A stretch of 64,000 bases of DNA from Candidatus Anammoxibacter sp. (GCA_021777105.1 JAIQZQ010000098.1:105847-169846), one strand, 5' to 3'; positions 1 to 9,475 are shown, numbered from the stretch's first letter. Numbers and translations: made by a program. Notes: generated from the letters alone by a model not told the origin.

Positions 1-2
1 AC

Positions 3-2516
3 ACTGAGGCCAATATCCTGTCTCTTGAGGATAATCCGAAGGATTTGGAGATCCTTAACAGCATCTTCAGATGCGTGCATAGCATTAAAGGAAGCGCGGG
101 ATTTTTGGGGCTTGAGAAAATTCAGAAATTAAGCCATGAGCTTGAGACTATTCTCGATAAGGCCAGAAAATCAGAATTGGATATAACGCCTTCCATCACA
201 GACGTTCTTCTCAATTCTATAGACACCTTAGGCAAGCTAATTGATACACTTGCTATAAAAGTGACCGAAGTAACCGGTTCCGAATGCGAAAGAATCGGCA
301 AGGACGTATCAGGCGAATCAATAGATATTAGCTCTGAGTTAAAGGATATAGGGAATATTCTAAGCGGCGAGGGCGGCTCAGAAAAGGATGAAGTCCCAAA
401 GCCGGCTGAAAACGTTGTTGAAGAGCCAAAATCCAGCGAGGATATATTGCCTTTAGATGACGAGCCCGCCGCGAAAGAGACGGAAGAAGTCGAGCTGTAT
501 GCCGAGGACGAAAAGGGCGCCGCCGCTGAAGCCGCGCAAGAAGGCCCGCTCTCTTTCTATGAACCGTCTGAAGAGAAGATGATTGAAGACCTCGGACTCT
601 ATAAAGAGTTTATTTCCGAATCAATTGAACATCTGCAGGATATTGAGACAAATATACTCTCCCTTGAAGACAGCCCTAAGGATCAGGAAATACTTAACAC
701 CATTTTCAGATGCGTGCACAGTATTAAAGGCAGCACCGGATGCCTTGGGCTTGAAAAGATACAAAAGTTAAGCCACGAGCTTGAGACGATTCTTGACAAA
801 GCCAGAAAATACGAGCTTGATATAACTCCCGCGATAACCGATACGCTCCTTAAATCAAAAGACACCCTCGGCAAACTAATAGACGCAGTTTCTATAAAAG
901 TATCGGCCGCTTCAGGAACTGAGTGCGAAAGAATAGGCACGGCGAATCCAGGCGAAGTGATTGATATAGGCCCTGATTTAAGCGATATATACAAGATACT
1001 GAGTCCTGAAAAAGCTGCCGCAGCCGGCCCTAAACCGGAAACAAATGATATATTCCCTTTAGATGATGATTTTGAGACTGATAATCAGGGTGGCAAGATA
1101 GGCGATTTATTGGTAAAATCCGGCGTTGTCAGCAAGGAGCAGGTTGACGAGGCTGTCGCAATAAAGAGTAAAAAAATCGGCGAGATTCTGGTTGAAAAAG
1201 GCGTAGCCACTGAAGAGGAAGTTGCCGATGCCGCGCGTGAAAAAGATAAAAAGATCGGCGAGATCCTGGTTGAAAAAGGGGCTACAACGCCGAAAAAGGT
1301 GGAAGAGGTTGTAAAAAAACAGGCCGCAATCAGAAAAGACACGGCAAAAACCACTTTAAAAGTAGACACCACAAAACTGGACAGCCTTTTTGACCTTGTT
1401 GGAGAGTTGGTGGTTACCCACTCCCTTATAAATGAAGAATTTATTTCATTGCAAAATCAAAATCAAAACAGCGGCACCAATCGCAATTTATCGCAGCTGG
1501 GCAAGATTGTGAAAGATCTTCAGGATCAGACAATGTCCCTAAGAATGGTGCCGTTAAAACAGACATTTCAGAAGATGACGCGCCTTGTAAGGGACGTATC
1601 TTCCGGCGCTGGAAAAGATGTCAAATTAGACATTTCAGGAGAAGACACCGAGCTGGATAAAAATGTGATAGAAAAAGTGGCCGACCCTCTCGTGCACATT
1701 CTTAGAAACGCAGTTGATCATGGCGTTGAGTCTACGGAGGATCGTGTTAAAGCAAACAAATCGAAAACCGGTCATGTGCATCTGGACGCTTTTCACCGCG
1801 GGGGTAACATTGTCATTAAGATCACGGACGACGGCAAAGGCTTGTCAAAAGACAGGATATTAAAAAAGGGTATTGAAAAAGGCATTGTAAGCGACGCTTC
1901 TTCCTTAACCGACGAGCAAATTTATAACCTTATTTTCGCGCCCGGCTTTTCAACCGCCGAAAAGATCACCAACATTTCAGGCAGAGGTGTCGGTATGGAT
2001 GTTGTTAAAAGGAATATTGACAATCTACAGGGGAAAGTTGAAATAACTTCAGAGGAAGGCAAGGGCTCGGTCTTTACCATAAGGCTTCCCTTAACGTTGG
2101 CTATAATAGACGGCATTGTTATCAAAGTCGGCACAACCAGGTATATTGTCCCTATAATATCAGTGGAAGAGTCGTTGCAACCTGAAAAAGAGATGTTCTC
2201 CACCATTCGCAAGAAGGAAGAGATCTTAAATATCCGGGGCGAAGTTATTCCTCTTGTCAGACTGCACAAAATTCTTAATTTGCCGGCCACCCACCAAAAT
2301 CCCTGGGACGCTATTGTTGTTATTGTGCAAACCGAAAATTTTAAGCTTGGCTTAATGGCTGACGATATCGTAGGGCAACAGCAGGTTGTAATAAAAAGTT
2401 TAGGTAAAAGGTTTGTAAATTCAAAAGGCATATCCGGCGGCGCGATTATGGGCAATGGCGAAGTAGGGTTGATTATGGATATTAACGGCATTAAGGAGCT
2501 TGCGGCAGAGCAGTAA
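3..2516 (+). CDS. cheA: CheA chemotaxis histidine kinase, 5' end cut by window edge
   Basis: This is the sensor kinase that autophosphorylates an Hpt histidine and passes phosphate to CheY and CheB. The frame stays open to the left edge, so the gene begins upstream; the TTG at 45 is internal. Two Hpt domains are visible, each with the motif CVHSIKG, with the phospho-accepting His encoded near 78 and at 717. They are nearly identical to each other. Next comes a stretch (about 1090-1330) with three repeats of the type IGEILVEKG, resembling GspE/MshE N-terminal repeats. Then follow the dimerisation helix (KLDSLFDLVGELV), the ATPase N-box (LVHILRNAVDHG), the G boxes (DDGKG and GRGVGMDVV), and a C-terminal CheW-like receptor-coupling domain. 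It is followed 65 bases later by cheW. A second cheA closes the same locus. Confidence 0.96.
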   Translation, partial: TEANILSLEDNPKDLEILNSIFRCVHSIKGSAGFLGLEKIQKLSHELETILDKARKSELDITPSITDVLLNSIDTLGKLIDTLAIKVTEVTGSECERIGKDVSGESIDISSELKDIGNILSGEGGSEKDEVPKPAENVVEEPKSSEDILPLDDEPAAKETEEVELYAEDEKGAAAEAAQEGPLSFYEPSEEKMIEDLGLYKEFISESIEHLQDIETNILSLEDSPKDQEILNTIFRCVHSIKGSTGCLGLEKIQKLSHELETILDKARKYELDITPAITDTLLKSKDTLGKLIDAVSIKVSAASGTECERIGTANPGEVIDIGPDLSDIYKILSPEKAAAAGPKPETNDIFPLDDDFETDNQGGKIGDLLVKSGVVSKEQVDEAVAIKSKKIGEILVEKGVATEEEVADAAREKDKKIGEILVEKGATTPKKVEEVVKKQAAIRKDTAKTTLKVDTTKLDSLFDLVGELVVTHSLINEEFISLQNQNQNSGTNRNLSQLGKIVKDLQDQTMSLRMVPLKQTFQKMTRLVRDVSSGAGKDVKLDISGEDTELDKNVIEKVADPLVHILRNAVDHGVESTEDRVKANKSKTGHVHLDAFHRGGNIVIKITDDGKGLSKDRILKKGIEKGIVSDASSLTDEQIYNLIFAPGFSTAEKITNISGRGVGMDVVKRNIDNLQGKVEITSEEGKGSVFTIRLPLTLAIIDGIVIKVGTTRYIVPIISVEESLQPEKEMFSTIRKKEEILNIRGEVIPLVRLHKILNLPATHQNPWDAIVVIVQTENFKLGLMADDIVGQQQVVIKSLGKRFVNSKGISGGAIMGNGEVGLIMDINGIKELAAEQ

Positions 2517-2581
2517 AACCTCTAACCTATATTGTTGTTTTGGGGGTTTCTTGCTGTTTTGCGCAAGATTTAATAAATTAA

Positions 2582-3061
2582 ATGGAAAATATCTCATTAG
2601 ATAATAAAAATAATCTGGCGGACAACGCTGATAGGTATCTAACGTTCTTCCTCGGGGACGAGGAGTATGGATTTGATATAAAATGCGTGCGCGAGATTAT
2701 TGAAGTTTTGCATATCACGTCGGTTCCTCATTGCCCTGGTTATTTATTAGGGGTAATTAATCTGCGCGGCAAGGTTGTTCCTGTTATAGACCTGCGGTTA
2801 AAGTTTGGTTTGCCGAAGTGCGAGCCTGATGAGAAATCCTGCATAATTGTTGTTGAGTTTGAACGCGAGTTTGTGGGAGTGCTTGTGGACGCCGTGTCTG
2901 AAGTTATAGACATTACCCAGGAAGAGTTTGACGACACAAAATTTTTAGATCAGAATGTTAACGATAGGTTTATACGAGGGGTTGGGAAGATAGACGGTCA
3001 AATAAAAATACTCCTGGATATAAAAAACATATTAGCCGTTGATGAAGCCGTCAGCGTATGA
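2582..3061 (+). CDS. cheW: CheW coupling protein (copy 1)
   Basis: This 159-residue cytoplasmic scaffold should couple methyl-accepting receptors to CheA. The whole protein is a single CheW domain. It carries the typical start FFLGDEEYGFDIKCVREII, the GVINLRGKVVPVIDLR core and a C-terminal KILLDI strand. The length is normal for the family. It sits directly after cheA and before cheD. No clear Shine-Dalgarno sequence precedes the ATG, which follows an AT-rich leader. A second, clearly different cheW lies at 8918-9385. Confidence 0.95.
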   Translation: MENISLDNKNNLADNADRYLTFFLGDEEYGFDIKCVREIIEVLHITSVPHCPGYLLGVINLRGKVVPVIDLRLKFGLPKCEPDEKSCIIVVEFEREFVGVLVDAVSEVIDITQEEFDDTKFLDQNVNDRFIRGVGKIDGQIKILLDIKNILAVDEAVSV

Positions 3062-3116
3062 TGAAGAACAAGTTATATTATTACCCGTCTAACATTTTTA
3101 ATTTCTAGCGATAAAC

Positions 3117-3668
3117 ATGCCTGTCTACATACCAAAAACCGCGTCACGTTGCAACTTATGTCTGGATGACTGCCATTCCGGCGGCATGGGCTCCGGCCAG
3201 GACATAATAACGGTCGGCATTGGAGGGTGCAGTGTCGCAAAGGCCCCAAGCGTCCTGAGGACAACTTTAGGGTCTTGCATAGGCATTACTTTGTATGATA
3301 GGACCAACAAAATCGGCGGATTAATCCACGTTATGCTCCCTGACAACTCTAAATCTAAAGGAAGGCTGACCAAGTTTGCGAATTCCGGCATCCCGAATTT
3401 AGTTAAGTGTATGGTTTACGAGCACGCCGCGTCGCGCGCGTCGCTGGTGGCCAAGATATTTGGCGGAGCAAGAATGTTTAATGTGTATAGCAAAGCGTTG
3501 GATATCGGCAATAACAATGTAGTTGCGACGCTTAATGCCCTTAAACTGTGCGGTATAAGGGTTGAAAACGGGAAGACTGGAGGGACTAAAGGGTCGCAAA
3601 TAGCCTTCCATACCAACGACGGCAGGATAACATATAAAACGATAGGGGGGCCCCCGGAGGTTTTCTGA
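3117..3668 (+). CDS. cheD: CheD receptor glutamine deamidase
   Basis: CheD deamidates glutamines in methyl-accepting proteins and binds CheC. The CheD core starts near residue 30 (ITVGIGG). The catalytic pair is present: Cys54 in TLGSCIG and His71 in GLIHVMLP. The first 23 residues are Cys-rich and atypical. A second in-frame ATG at 3186 (Met24) would give a more usual N-terminus, so the start is uncertain. The gene ends five bases before the cheC-like gene, and a GGAGG run near its 3' end may serve that gene. The CheD-CheC pairing is the common arrangement for this adaptation branch. Confidence 0.9.
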   Translation: MPVYIPKTASRCNLCLDDCHSGGMGSGQDIITVGIGGCSVAKAPSVLRTTLGSCIGITLYDRTNKIGGLIHVMLPDNSKSKGRLTKFANSGIPNLVKCMVYEHAASRASLVAKIFGGARMFNVYSKALDIGNNNVVATLNALKLCGIRVENGKTGGTKGSQIAFHTNDGRITYKTIGGPPEVF

Positions 3669-3673
3669 TAATT

Positions 3674-4273
3674 ATGAAGCTTACAAATAAACATATCAAC
3701 AGATTGAACGTTATTATTGAGATGAGCATTGACAGGGCGTCTCGCACCCTCTCTAAAACTCTAAAAACCGCGTCTGTTATAAAAATATCGTATACGTCGG
3801 TTCGCGACTCATGCTCTGTGACTGAAAGGCTGAACAGCGACGAACGCGAAATGATCGGCACATTGCTGGCGATGGAGGGCGTGGACAACGGCAAAATACT
3901 GTTTATGGTTGAAAAAGAGGACGCGTACGTGTTAAAGGACCTGTATTTGCGTGAGCCTGTCGGCACAACTACAGAGTACGATCTGTATGTTGAAAGCGCT
4001 GTTAAAGAAATAGGGAATATTTTGAGCGGGTCAATCTGCAACTCAATTGCGTCGGACTTGGGCCTGACAATTTTGCCTTTGCCGCCTCTTGTTACTTGTG
4101 ACTACGCCGGGACTATATTTTCAGCGATGATCATGGATGAGTTGTTTGAAGATGACGACTTGCTTTTAATGGACACCCTGTTTGAAATAATGCATTATAA
4201 CTTTAAGTGTTTTCTTTACTTTATACCCGGCAAAGAGATTATCGCTTGCCTGGATAAAGATCATTTAGGGTAA
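3674..4273 (+). CDS. CheC/CheX-family phosphatase-like protein
   Basis: This 199-residue protein is probably a CheC-type CheY phosphatase or CheD partner. The second half has the conserved helix (ESAVKEIGNILSGSICNSIA, residues about 107-126) carrying the Glu and Asn that act in dephosphorylation. The matching N-terminal helix (RLNVIIEMSIDRASRTLSKTL region) is degenerate and lacks the Glu/Asn pair. One active site rather than two is therefore expected. The gene lies five bases after cheD and is followed by cheY, its likely substrate. Assignment to CheC rather than CheX rests mainly on the cheD neighbour. Confidence 0.8.
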   Translation: MKLTNKHINRLNVIIEMSIDRASRTLSKTLKTASVIKISYTSVRDSCSVTERLNSDEREMIGTLLAMEGVDNGKILFMVEKEDAYVLKDLYLREPVGTTTEYDLYVESAVKEIGNILSGSICNSIASDLGLTILPLPPLVTCDYAGTIFSAMIMDELFEDDDLLLMDTLFEIMHYNFKCFLYFIPGKEIIACLDKDHLG

Positions 4274-4404
4274 ATCTGGAAACATGTATACGGTAAACCT
4301 TTGGATTTAAAGCAAAACTCAGGCGCAATTTCGCATTTTTATCATTACGGAATACGGGTGGCGCATTTTAAGGTTGGCAAATTATTAAACGAAACGAAAA
4401 TATT

Positions 4405-4785
4405 ATGAGAAAAATATTAATAGTAGACGATGCTATAGTCGCGCGGATGGTTTTAAAGAAAATACTTGCGCAGTCTGGGTATGAAGTTGTTGGCGAGGCT
4501 GAGGACGGGCTCCAGGCCATAGAAAAATTTAAAGAGTTAAAGCCGGACATAGTGACTATGGATATTGTTATGCCGGAAATGGACGGCATTGAAGCCACAA
4601 AAAATATCACAGGGTTTGATCCCTCCGCAAAAGTGATTATTACGTCAACAATGCACCAAAAAGAGTTGTCGTTAAGAGCGCTTGAAGCAGGGGCTTGTTC
4701 ATATATTGTAAAGCCTTATGAGGCGGATCGTATTTTGCGCACACTTGATCAACTTTTTGAAAACGACGATGATGATTCTCAATGA
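4405..4785 (+). CDS. cheY: CheY-type single-domain response regulator (copy 1)
   Basis: This 126-residue receiver domain has no output domain. The acidic pocket is Asp8-Asp9, the phosphorylation site is Asp53 (TMDIVMPEMDG), the switch Thr/Ser is at 80-81 and the conserved Lys is at 103 (IVKPY). It should carry the CheA signal to the motor or another target. It lies between the cheC-like gene and cheR. The short acidic tail (ENDDDDSQ) is dispensable-looking. A second single-domain receiver occurs at 16397. Confidence 0.93.
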   Translation: MRKILIVDDAIVARMVLKKILAQSGYEVVGEAEDGLQAIEKFKELKPDIVTMDIVMPEMDGIEATKNITGFDPSAKVIITSTMHQKELSLRALEAGACSYIVKPYEADRILRTLDQLFENDDDDSQ

Positions 4786-4882
4786 TTTTTACGTAGTTTA
4801 TTTATTATAAAAACATGCGTGTCGTTCCGGGCTTTTTTGAAGACTCTGGTTTGCGGCATTTCCTAAATATCAAATTTAAATT

Positions 4883-5713
4883 ATGGGTCCAACGTTAACT
4901 CAAAAAGAATTTGAGCTCTTTCGCGAGCTTATCTATTCGGAAAGCGGCATTTCATTAAATTTATCAAAAAAGAATTTAGTGCAATCCAGATTGCAAAAAC
5001 GGCTTAGAGAAAAATCTCTAAATTCTTTCTCTGACTACTACAAATTTGTAATAAACGATCAATCTCGCACTGAATTAGTGCACATGATTGATTGTATATC
5101 CACAAATAAAACCCATTTTTTTAGGGAATCAAAACATTTTGATCTTTTAGAGAGCAGGATACTCCCTGAATTGATAGCGGCCAAAAAAGAGACCGCCGAC
5201 AAAACTATTCGCATATGGAGCGCCGCCTCTTCTTCCGGTGAAGAGCCGTACACACTGGCTATGATCCTAAACAACCACCTTGAAGGGCAAAAAAACATTG
5301 AAGGTAAAATCCTTGCAACCGATATTTCAACAAATGTGTTAAACAAGGCTCTTATAGGGGTTTATGGCGCGGAGCAGATGGCTGAGATGCCTCAGGCGTA
5401 CATAAAGAAGTATCTGACGTCTGTGCGGGGCGAAGCCCAGGCAATGTATAAAGTAAAAGATGCCGTCAAAAAACTGGTCACTTTTCGCAGGTTGAATCTT
5501 TTGGAACTGAACGCGTCTTGCAACAACAGGTTTGATGTTATATTCTGCCGCAATGTGATGATCTATTTTGATCAACAGACACGGCAGGAATTGGTGAGGA
5601 AATATTACCAGATGTTGACGGATAAAGGGTACCTATTCCTTAGCCATTCAGAGACGTTATCAGGCCGAAACCTGGGTTTCAAGTTTGTGCAGCCTGCCGT
5701 GTACCAAAAATAA
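4883..5713 (+). CDS. cheR: CheR receptor methyltransferase (copy 1)
   Basis: CheR methylates glutamates on methyl-accepting proteins using S-adenosylmethionine. At 276 residues it has the usual two-domain length. Visible motifs are the N-terminal helical domain, TNKTHFFRES, the SAM loop WSAASSSGEEPYTLA, and the FDVIFCRNVMIYFD strand. There is no TPR extension. It precedes cheB by 45 bases, the usual methylation/demethylation pairing. The start is the first ATG after an AT-rich leader without a clear Shine-Dalgarno sequence. Confidence 0.95.
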   Translation: MGPTLTQKEFELFRELIYSESGISLNLSKKNLVQSRLQKRLREKSLNSFSDYYKFVINDQSRTELVHMIDCISTNKTHFFRESKHFDLLESRILPELIAAKKETADKTIRIWSAASSSGEEPYTLAMILNNHLEGQKNIEGKILATDISTNVLNKALIGVYGAEQMAEMPQAYIKKYLTSVRGEAQAMYKVKDAVKKLVTFRRLNLLELNASCNNRFDVIFCRNVMIYFDQQTRQELVRKYYQMLTDKGYLFLSHSETLSGRNLGFKFVQPAVYQK

Positions 5714-5758
5714 GAGTGTTTTTTTATATTAGATTAACAACAAACTTTCTGCCAAAAC

Positions 5759-6799
5759 ATGAAAACCAGAGTATTGATAGTTGACGACTCGGCGGTTGTG
5801 CGTAAATTATTATCAACCTATTTGCAACGGTACGATGATGTTGAAGTAATTGACACCGCGACCGACCCGTATGACGCCAGAGATAAAATAGTCAAACTAA
5901 AACCGGACGTTATAACGCTTGATATAGAAATGCCGAAAATGGACGGCATAAGCTTCTTAAAAAAGCTTGTCGCGCATTATCCAATACCAACGATAATGGT
6001 TAGTTCGTTGACAAAAGACGGCAGTTCCGCCACTTTGCAAGCCCTTGAAATAGGAGCTGTTGATTTTGTGGGCAAACCAAGCGCAGGTTCTCTGGGCGAC
6101 GCTGACGCATTTGTGAAAGATTTGCATCAAAAGGTTATCGCCGCTTCCTCAATAAATATAAAACGTTTCCTGGAACGGTCCAAAACTAACAGATCAGCCG
6201 TGGCTAAGCCGGTAAATCCTTTGCCGGTTTCTTTAGGCGGCAATAAAATAATCGCTATAGGGTCGTCAACCGGTGGCACTGAAGCCCTTAAAAAAGTCTT
6301 TGAATTAATGCCGCAAAACTCTCCGGGTGTTGTGGTGGTGCAGCATATGCCCGAGGTTTTTACGAAATATTTTGCCGAGCGGCTGGATAAAATCTCAGCT
6401 TTGCAAGTCTCTGAGGCTACTGACGGCGCGATTGTAAAACCAGGTACGGCCTTGATTGCTCCGGGCAATTTTCAGATGGAAATAACTAAAAACGGCCCGT
6501 CTTATCAGGCGCGGGTTTTTCAGGGGGAGCGGGTAAACAGGCACAGGCCTTCAGTTGAGGTTCTTTTTAACTCAGTGGCGAAACACGCCGGGGCAAACGC
6601 GGTTGGCGTTATAATGACCGGGATGGGCGGCGACGGCGCGCAAGGCCTGCTAAATATGAAAAACGCCGGGGCTAATACAATAGCGCAAGACGAGGCAAGT
6701 TGCGTTGTGTTCGGCATGCCGAAAGAGGCCATAAAGGTTGGCGCCGCTAACAAAGTTGTAAGCCTGTTGGACATACCAAAAACAATCTTTTCTTTCTAA
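5759..6799 (+). CDS. cheB: CheB receptor methylesterase/response regulator (copy 1)
   Basis: This 346-residue protein has an N-terminal receiver (Asp9-Asp10, phosphorylated Asp55 in TLDIEMPKMDG) joined to a C-terminal methylesterase. The catalytic triad is visible as Ser170 in IGSSTGG, His196 in VVQHMPE and Asp292 in GMGGDG. Phosphorylation by CheA would activate removal of receptor methyl groups. It follows cheR closely and shares the duplicated cheB-cheR theme of the locus, with the second cheB at 11893. Confidence 0.96.
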   Translation: MKTRVLIVDDSAVVRKLLSTYLQRYDDVEVIDTATDPYDARDKIVKLKPDVITLDIEMPKMDGISFLKKLVAHYPIPTIMVSSLTKDGSSATLQALEIGAVDFVGKPSAGSLGDADAFVKDLHQKVIAASSINIKRFLERSKTNRSAVAKPVNPLPVSLGGNKIIAIGSSTGGTEALKKVFELMPQNSPGVVVVQHMPEVFTKYFAERLDKISALQVSEATDGAIVKPGTALIAPGNFQMEITKNGPSYQARVFQGERVNRHRPSVEVLFNSVAKHAGANAVGVIMTGMGGDGAQGLLNMKNAGANTIAQDEASCVVFGMPKEAIKVGAANKVVSLLDIPKTIFSF

Positions 6800-6883
6800 A
6801 CTGGGAATTCGCCGACGAGCGATTTTGATCCTGACACGGGGATATTTGAGCAGGTATTTTAATTGGGTTAAATCGGATTTTAC

Positions 6884-7774
6884 ATGTATTGTTTTGAACT
6901 GGAATTTAATAACGACAAATTTTGCTATATAGACGTGCGCGAAAAAATCGTGTTGGCTTTAGATAACATTCCTCAGATCTATTTTGACATTATGACGGAT
7001 GTTAAAACCGATTTAGAGACGTCGCGCGTCAACCTCGGTAAAAATTATGTTATCCAGTTGCTGTCTTACAATGAAACCCGTCAGAAAAATCTGGTTGCTA
7101 ACTTTCTAAGCGCGTTTACAAAAACAACCGGCAACATAATAAAAACCGCCGCGGTGTTTGATCGAAACCATTTGATAATGACTGCGTTAAACAGCTTTAC
7201 TAAAATGCAGCGTTTTTTTATGTGCACTTTAAAGCCGGAACAATATAAAGGTCTAAAAGATTTTGAGTTTTCTGAAGATTTTAAACTTTTAAAAAAATAT
7301 GATCCTTACTCTAATGTGAGTCTGTTTAGCTCTGAACCCGAGCCTGCAAACGACATTCTTGAATGGGTGGCGGAGGCCAGGTACGGCTTGTTAAACCGGG
7401 CAAGAAATGTGACCCGCGTGGCAAGGGTTGCGCTGGTGGTTAAATTTGTGAACAAAAAAGCCAACATCATACCTGTAATCACAAACCTTTCATTAGAAAA
7501 AGAGCCGGATATAGCAAAAGTGGCAATGAAATACTTTAAAACGGCAAATTATAAAAGCAATGTTTTTGCGAATCTGTCTGATTCTTTAAAATTTGATGAA
7601 AAGATAACTCCTGACATTGTTGTCGCAAGCAAAGGCCGGTTTAAAAGGGTATTGGATACTCAAGGCAAAAAAGGCGTGTCGATTAGGCCCGCGCAGGATA
7701 ATGAGTCTGTAGTTCCTCCATTCTCAGGTGTTCGGACTATGGCGGATGATGTTGGCAAAAAAACCCCCAAATAG
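6884..7774 (+). CDS. Protein of unknown function within the chemotaxis locus
   Basis: I do not recognise this 296-residue protein. It is soluble-looking, with no signal peptide or membrane span. The first 230 residues look alpha/beta and rich in Phe, Lys and Asn, with a short C-terminal tail rich in polar residues (after about 245). It lacks receiver, CheW, Hpt and PilZ motifs that I can see. It is codirectional with the che genes, between cheB and cheV. A promoter-like sequence follows it, so it may be the last gene of the first transcription unit. A role as a chemotaxis accessory is inferred from position only. Confidence 0.6.
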   Translation: MYCFELEFNNDKFCYIDVREKIVLALDNIPQIYFDIMTDVKTDLETSRVNLGKNYVIQLLSYNETRQKNLVANFLSAFTKTTGNIIKTAAVFDRNHLIMTALNSFTKMQRFFMCTLKPEQYKGLKDFEFSEDFKLLKKYDPYSNVSLFSSEPEPANDILEWVAEARYGLLNRARNVTRVARVALVVKFVNKKANIIPVITNLSLEKEPDIAKVAMKYFKTANYKSNVFANLSDSLKFDEKITPDIVVASKGRFKRVLDTQGKKGVSIRPAQDNESVVPPFSGVRTMADDVGKKTPK

Positions 7775-7851
7775 GCCGACAGTGAAAACTCCGTTTATTA
7801 AAACTTAAAAACAGTCGTAATTGTAATTTGAGATGAGCTTCAATAAAATAC

Positions 7852-7879
7852 TTGACAACTTTAGAATATAGCGTACACT
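7852..7879 (+). promoter_or_regulatory. Candidate sigma70-type promoter for the cheV-cheW-mcp unit
   Basis: A perfect -35 hexamer TTGACA (7852-7857) is followed after 16 bases by TACACT (7874-7879), a fair -10. It lies 115 bases upstream of the cheV ATG in the longest gap of this part of the locus. This is a sequence match only. Confidence 0.4.
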
Positions 7880-7994
7880 TAGTTACTTTTTTTTATATTG
7901 ACTGGAATGTTTGTTGGGTAAAATAGAGCTTGGCGGTAATCTGTGTTGCTATAGTTTATCGCGGAATTTTGAAATGTAACGCAACCATAATTAT

Positions 7995-8912
7995 ATGAAA
8001 GAAGAGATAACAAACGAGTTAAAGATACTGGAATTTCAGGTTGACAACGAGCAGGCTGACGGAAAAATTTCAAACGGCTTTTACGGGATTAATGTGTTAA
8101 AAGTGCAACGCATTATAAATATGCCGGAAGATGTTGTCCAGATACCTGAATCTCATCCGGCAATTCTAGGCATTATTACCATTCAGGATGTTTCCATACC
8201 GGTAATTGACCTCACCAAATCATTGCAAAGGTCGGTGCCCGATCTTTCTCCCGCAAAAGTTATAATAACCGAATTTTGCGGCCAGTTGCACGGTTTTGCG
8301 GTTCATACGGTAAATCGAATACACAATCTTAATTGGAAAGATGTTGAACACCCGCCTGATCTTGTTGATGATAATAAAGTCTATTCAACAGGCATTATCA
8401 GGTTGGAGGGGAAAGTGGCGTTGCTCCTTGATTTTGAAAAAATTGTGTCTGACATAAATCCGGAAATGGGTGTTAAGGAAGAGATTATTGAAGATGAAAA
8501 ACCCGACCGCTCAACCAAATTTATTCTAGTTTCAGAAGATTCATCGTTTATACGCACTTCTCTTAAACACACGCTGGTTAGGGCGGGATATAATGTTCAT
8601 CTTACTGCCGACGGCAGAGAGGCTATTGACAAGCTTGAGGAGTTTGTTATTGAGTCGAAAACTTCAGAAAGGCCTCTTGGCGATTTTGTCAATCTGATGA
8701 TAGCTGACCTTGAGATGCCTCAGGTTGACGGCAGGGAGTTGGTCAGAATGGTAAAGGCGAATCCTGAACTGCAACATTTGCCGATTGTTATCTTTTCGTC
8801 CCTGATAAATGAAGATTATGACAAAAAAGCCGTTGAAATGGACGTAAACGCTGTTATTGGAAAACCGGATATTATAAAGCTTGTTGGCATTATTGATAAA
8901 ATTTTACTGTAA
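7995..8912 (+). CDS. cheV: CheV coupling protein (CheW domain plus receiver)
   Basis: This 305-residue protein has an N-terminal CheW-like domain (about residues 5-155, with GIITIQDVSIPVIDL) and a C-terminal receiver (about 175-305) with its phosphorylation site at Asp238 in IADLEMPQVDG and the conserved Lys in VIGKPD. CheV proteins couple receptors to CheA and act as a phosphate sink in adaptation. It is followed five bases later by a second cheW and then by the only methyl-accepting protein in the window. Confidence 0.93.
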   Translation: MKEEITNELKILEFQVDNEQADGKISNGFYGINVLKVQRIINMPEDVVQIPESHPAILGIITIQDVSIPVIDLTKSLQRSVPDLSPAKVIITEFCGQLHGFAVHTVNRIHNLNWKDVEHPPDLVDDNKVYSTGIIRLEGKVALLLDFEKIVSDINPEMGVKEEIIEDEKPDRSTKFILVSEDSSFIRTSLKHTLVRAGYNVHLTADGREAIDKLEEFVIESKTSERPLGDFVNLMIADLEMPQVDGRELVRMVKANPELQHLPIVIFSSLINEDYDKKAVEMDVNAVIGKPDIIKLVGIIDKILL

Positions 8913-8917
8913 ATACC

Positions 8918-9385
8918 ATGGAAGAGATACATTTAGTGACATTTAGACTTGGCCCTGAAGAGTATGGGATAAAGATTAATTTAGTCCGCGAGATTATAAA
9001 GGTGATTGAAGTCACAACCGTGCCTAAATCTCAATACTTTGTCCAGGGGTTGATAAATTTAAGAGGCGTTATCATCCCCGTTATAGAGCTTAGGAAGCTG
9101 TTTGGCATAGAGCCTCTGGGCGATGTAAGCCATAATCGCATTATTGTGGTTGAAGTTAATGATAGAACTATGGGCATATTGGTTGACAGCGTCTCGGAAG
9201 TGCGAAAATTAAACACGGCGGAAATAGAGGCCGTGCCGTCGACCGTTTCGGTGATTGACAATAAATATTTAGGCGGGGTCGGCAAAATTGGCGACCACAT
9301 TTTAATACTGCTTAAACTTGATGTCGTTCTAAATATTGAAAATTTTATGGCAGAAAAAGATTTCGAGCTATTACAGCAGGCGTAA
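8918..9385 (+). CDS. cheW: CheW coupling protein (copy 2)
   Basis: This is a single CheW domain of 155 residues, with FRLGPEEYGIKINLVREII at the start and GLINLRGVIIPVIELR in the core. It should scaffold receptor and CheA. It differs in sequence from the first cheW, which supports two parallel signalling sets. It sits five bases after cheV and 90 bases before the methyl-accepting protein gene. Confidence 0.95.
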   Translation: MEEIHLVTFRLGPEEYGIKINLVREIIKVIEVTTVPKSQYFVQGLINLRGVIIPVIELRKLFGIEPLGDVSHNRIIVVEVNDRTMGILVDSVSEVRKLNTAEIEAVPSTVSVIDNKYLGGVGKIGDHILILLKLDVVLNIENFMAEKDFELLQQA

Positions 9386-9460
9386 TTTTATTGTTAAGAT
9401 GCGTTGAGCTTTTTTTTTAATATAACTATTTAGGATCATTTTTACCCTTTTAAAATTGAA

Positions 9461-9469
9461 GGAAAGGAG
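9461..9469 (+). promoter_or_regulatory. Strong ribosome binding site deciding a GTG start
   Basis: GGAAAGGAG ends six bases before the GTG at 9476. It is one of the few canonical Shine-Dalgarno sequences in the chemotaxis locus and fixes the start of the methyl-accepting protein, ahead of an in-frame ATG at 9491. Confidence 0.75.
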
Positions 9470-9475
9470 ATTTAA

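Noticed and set aside
1922..2491. 189-codon open frame antisense to the first cheA
   Set aside because: A shadow of the CheA coding frame, with no independent motif.
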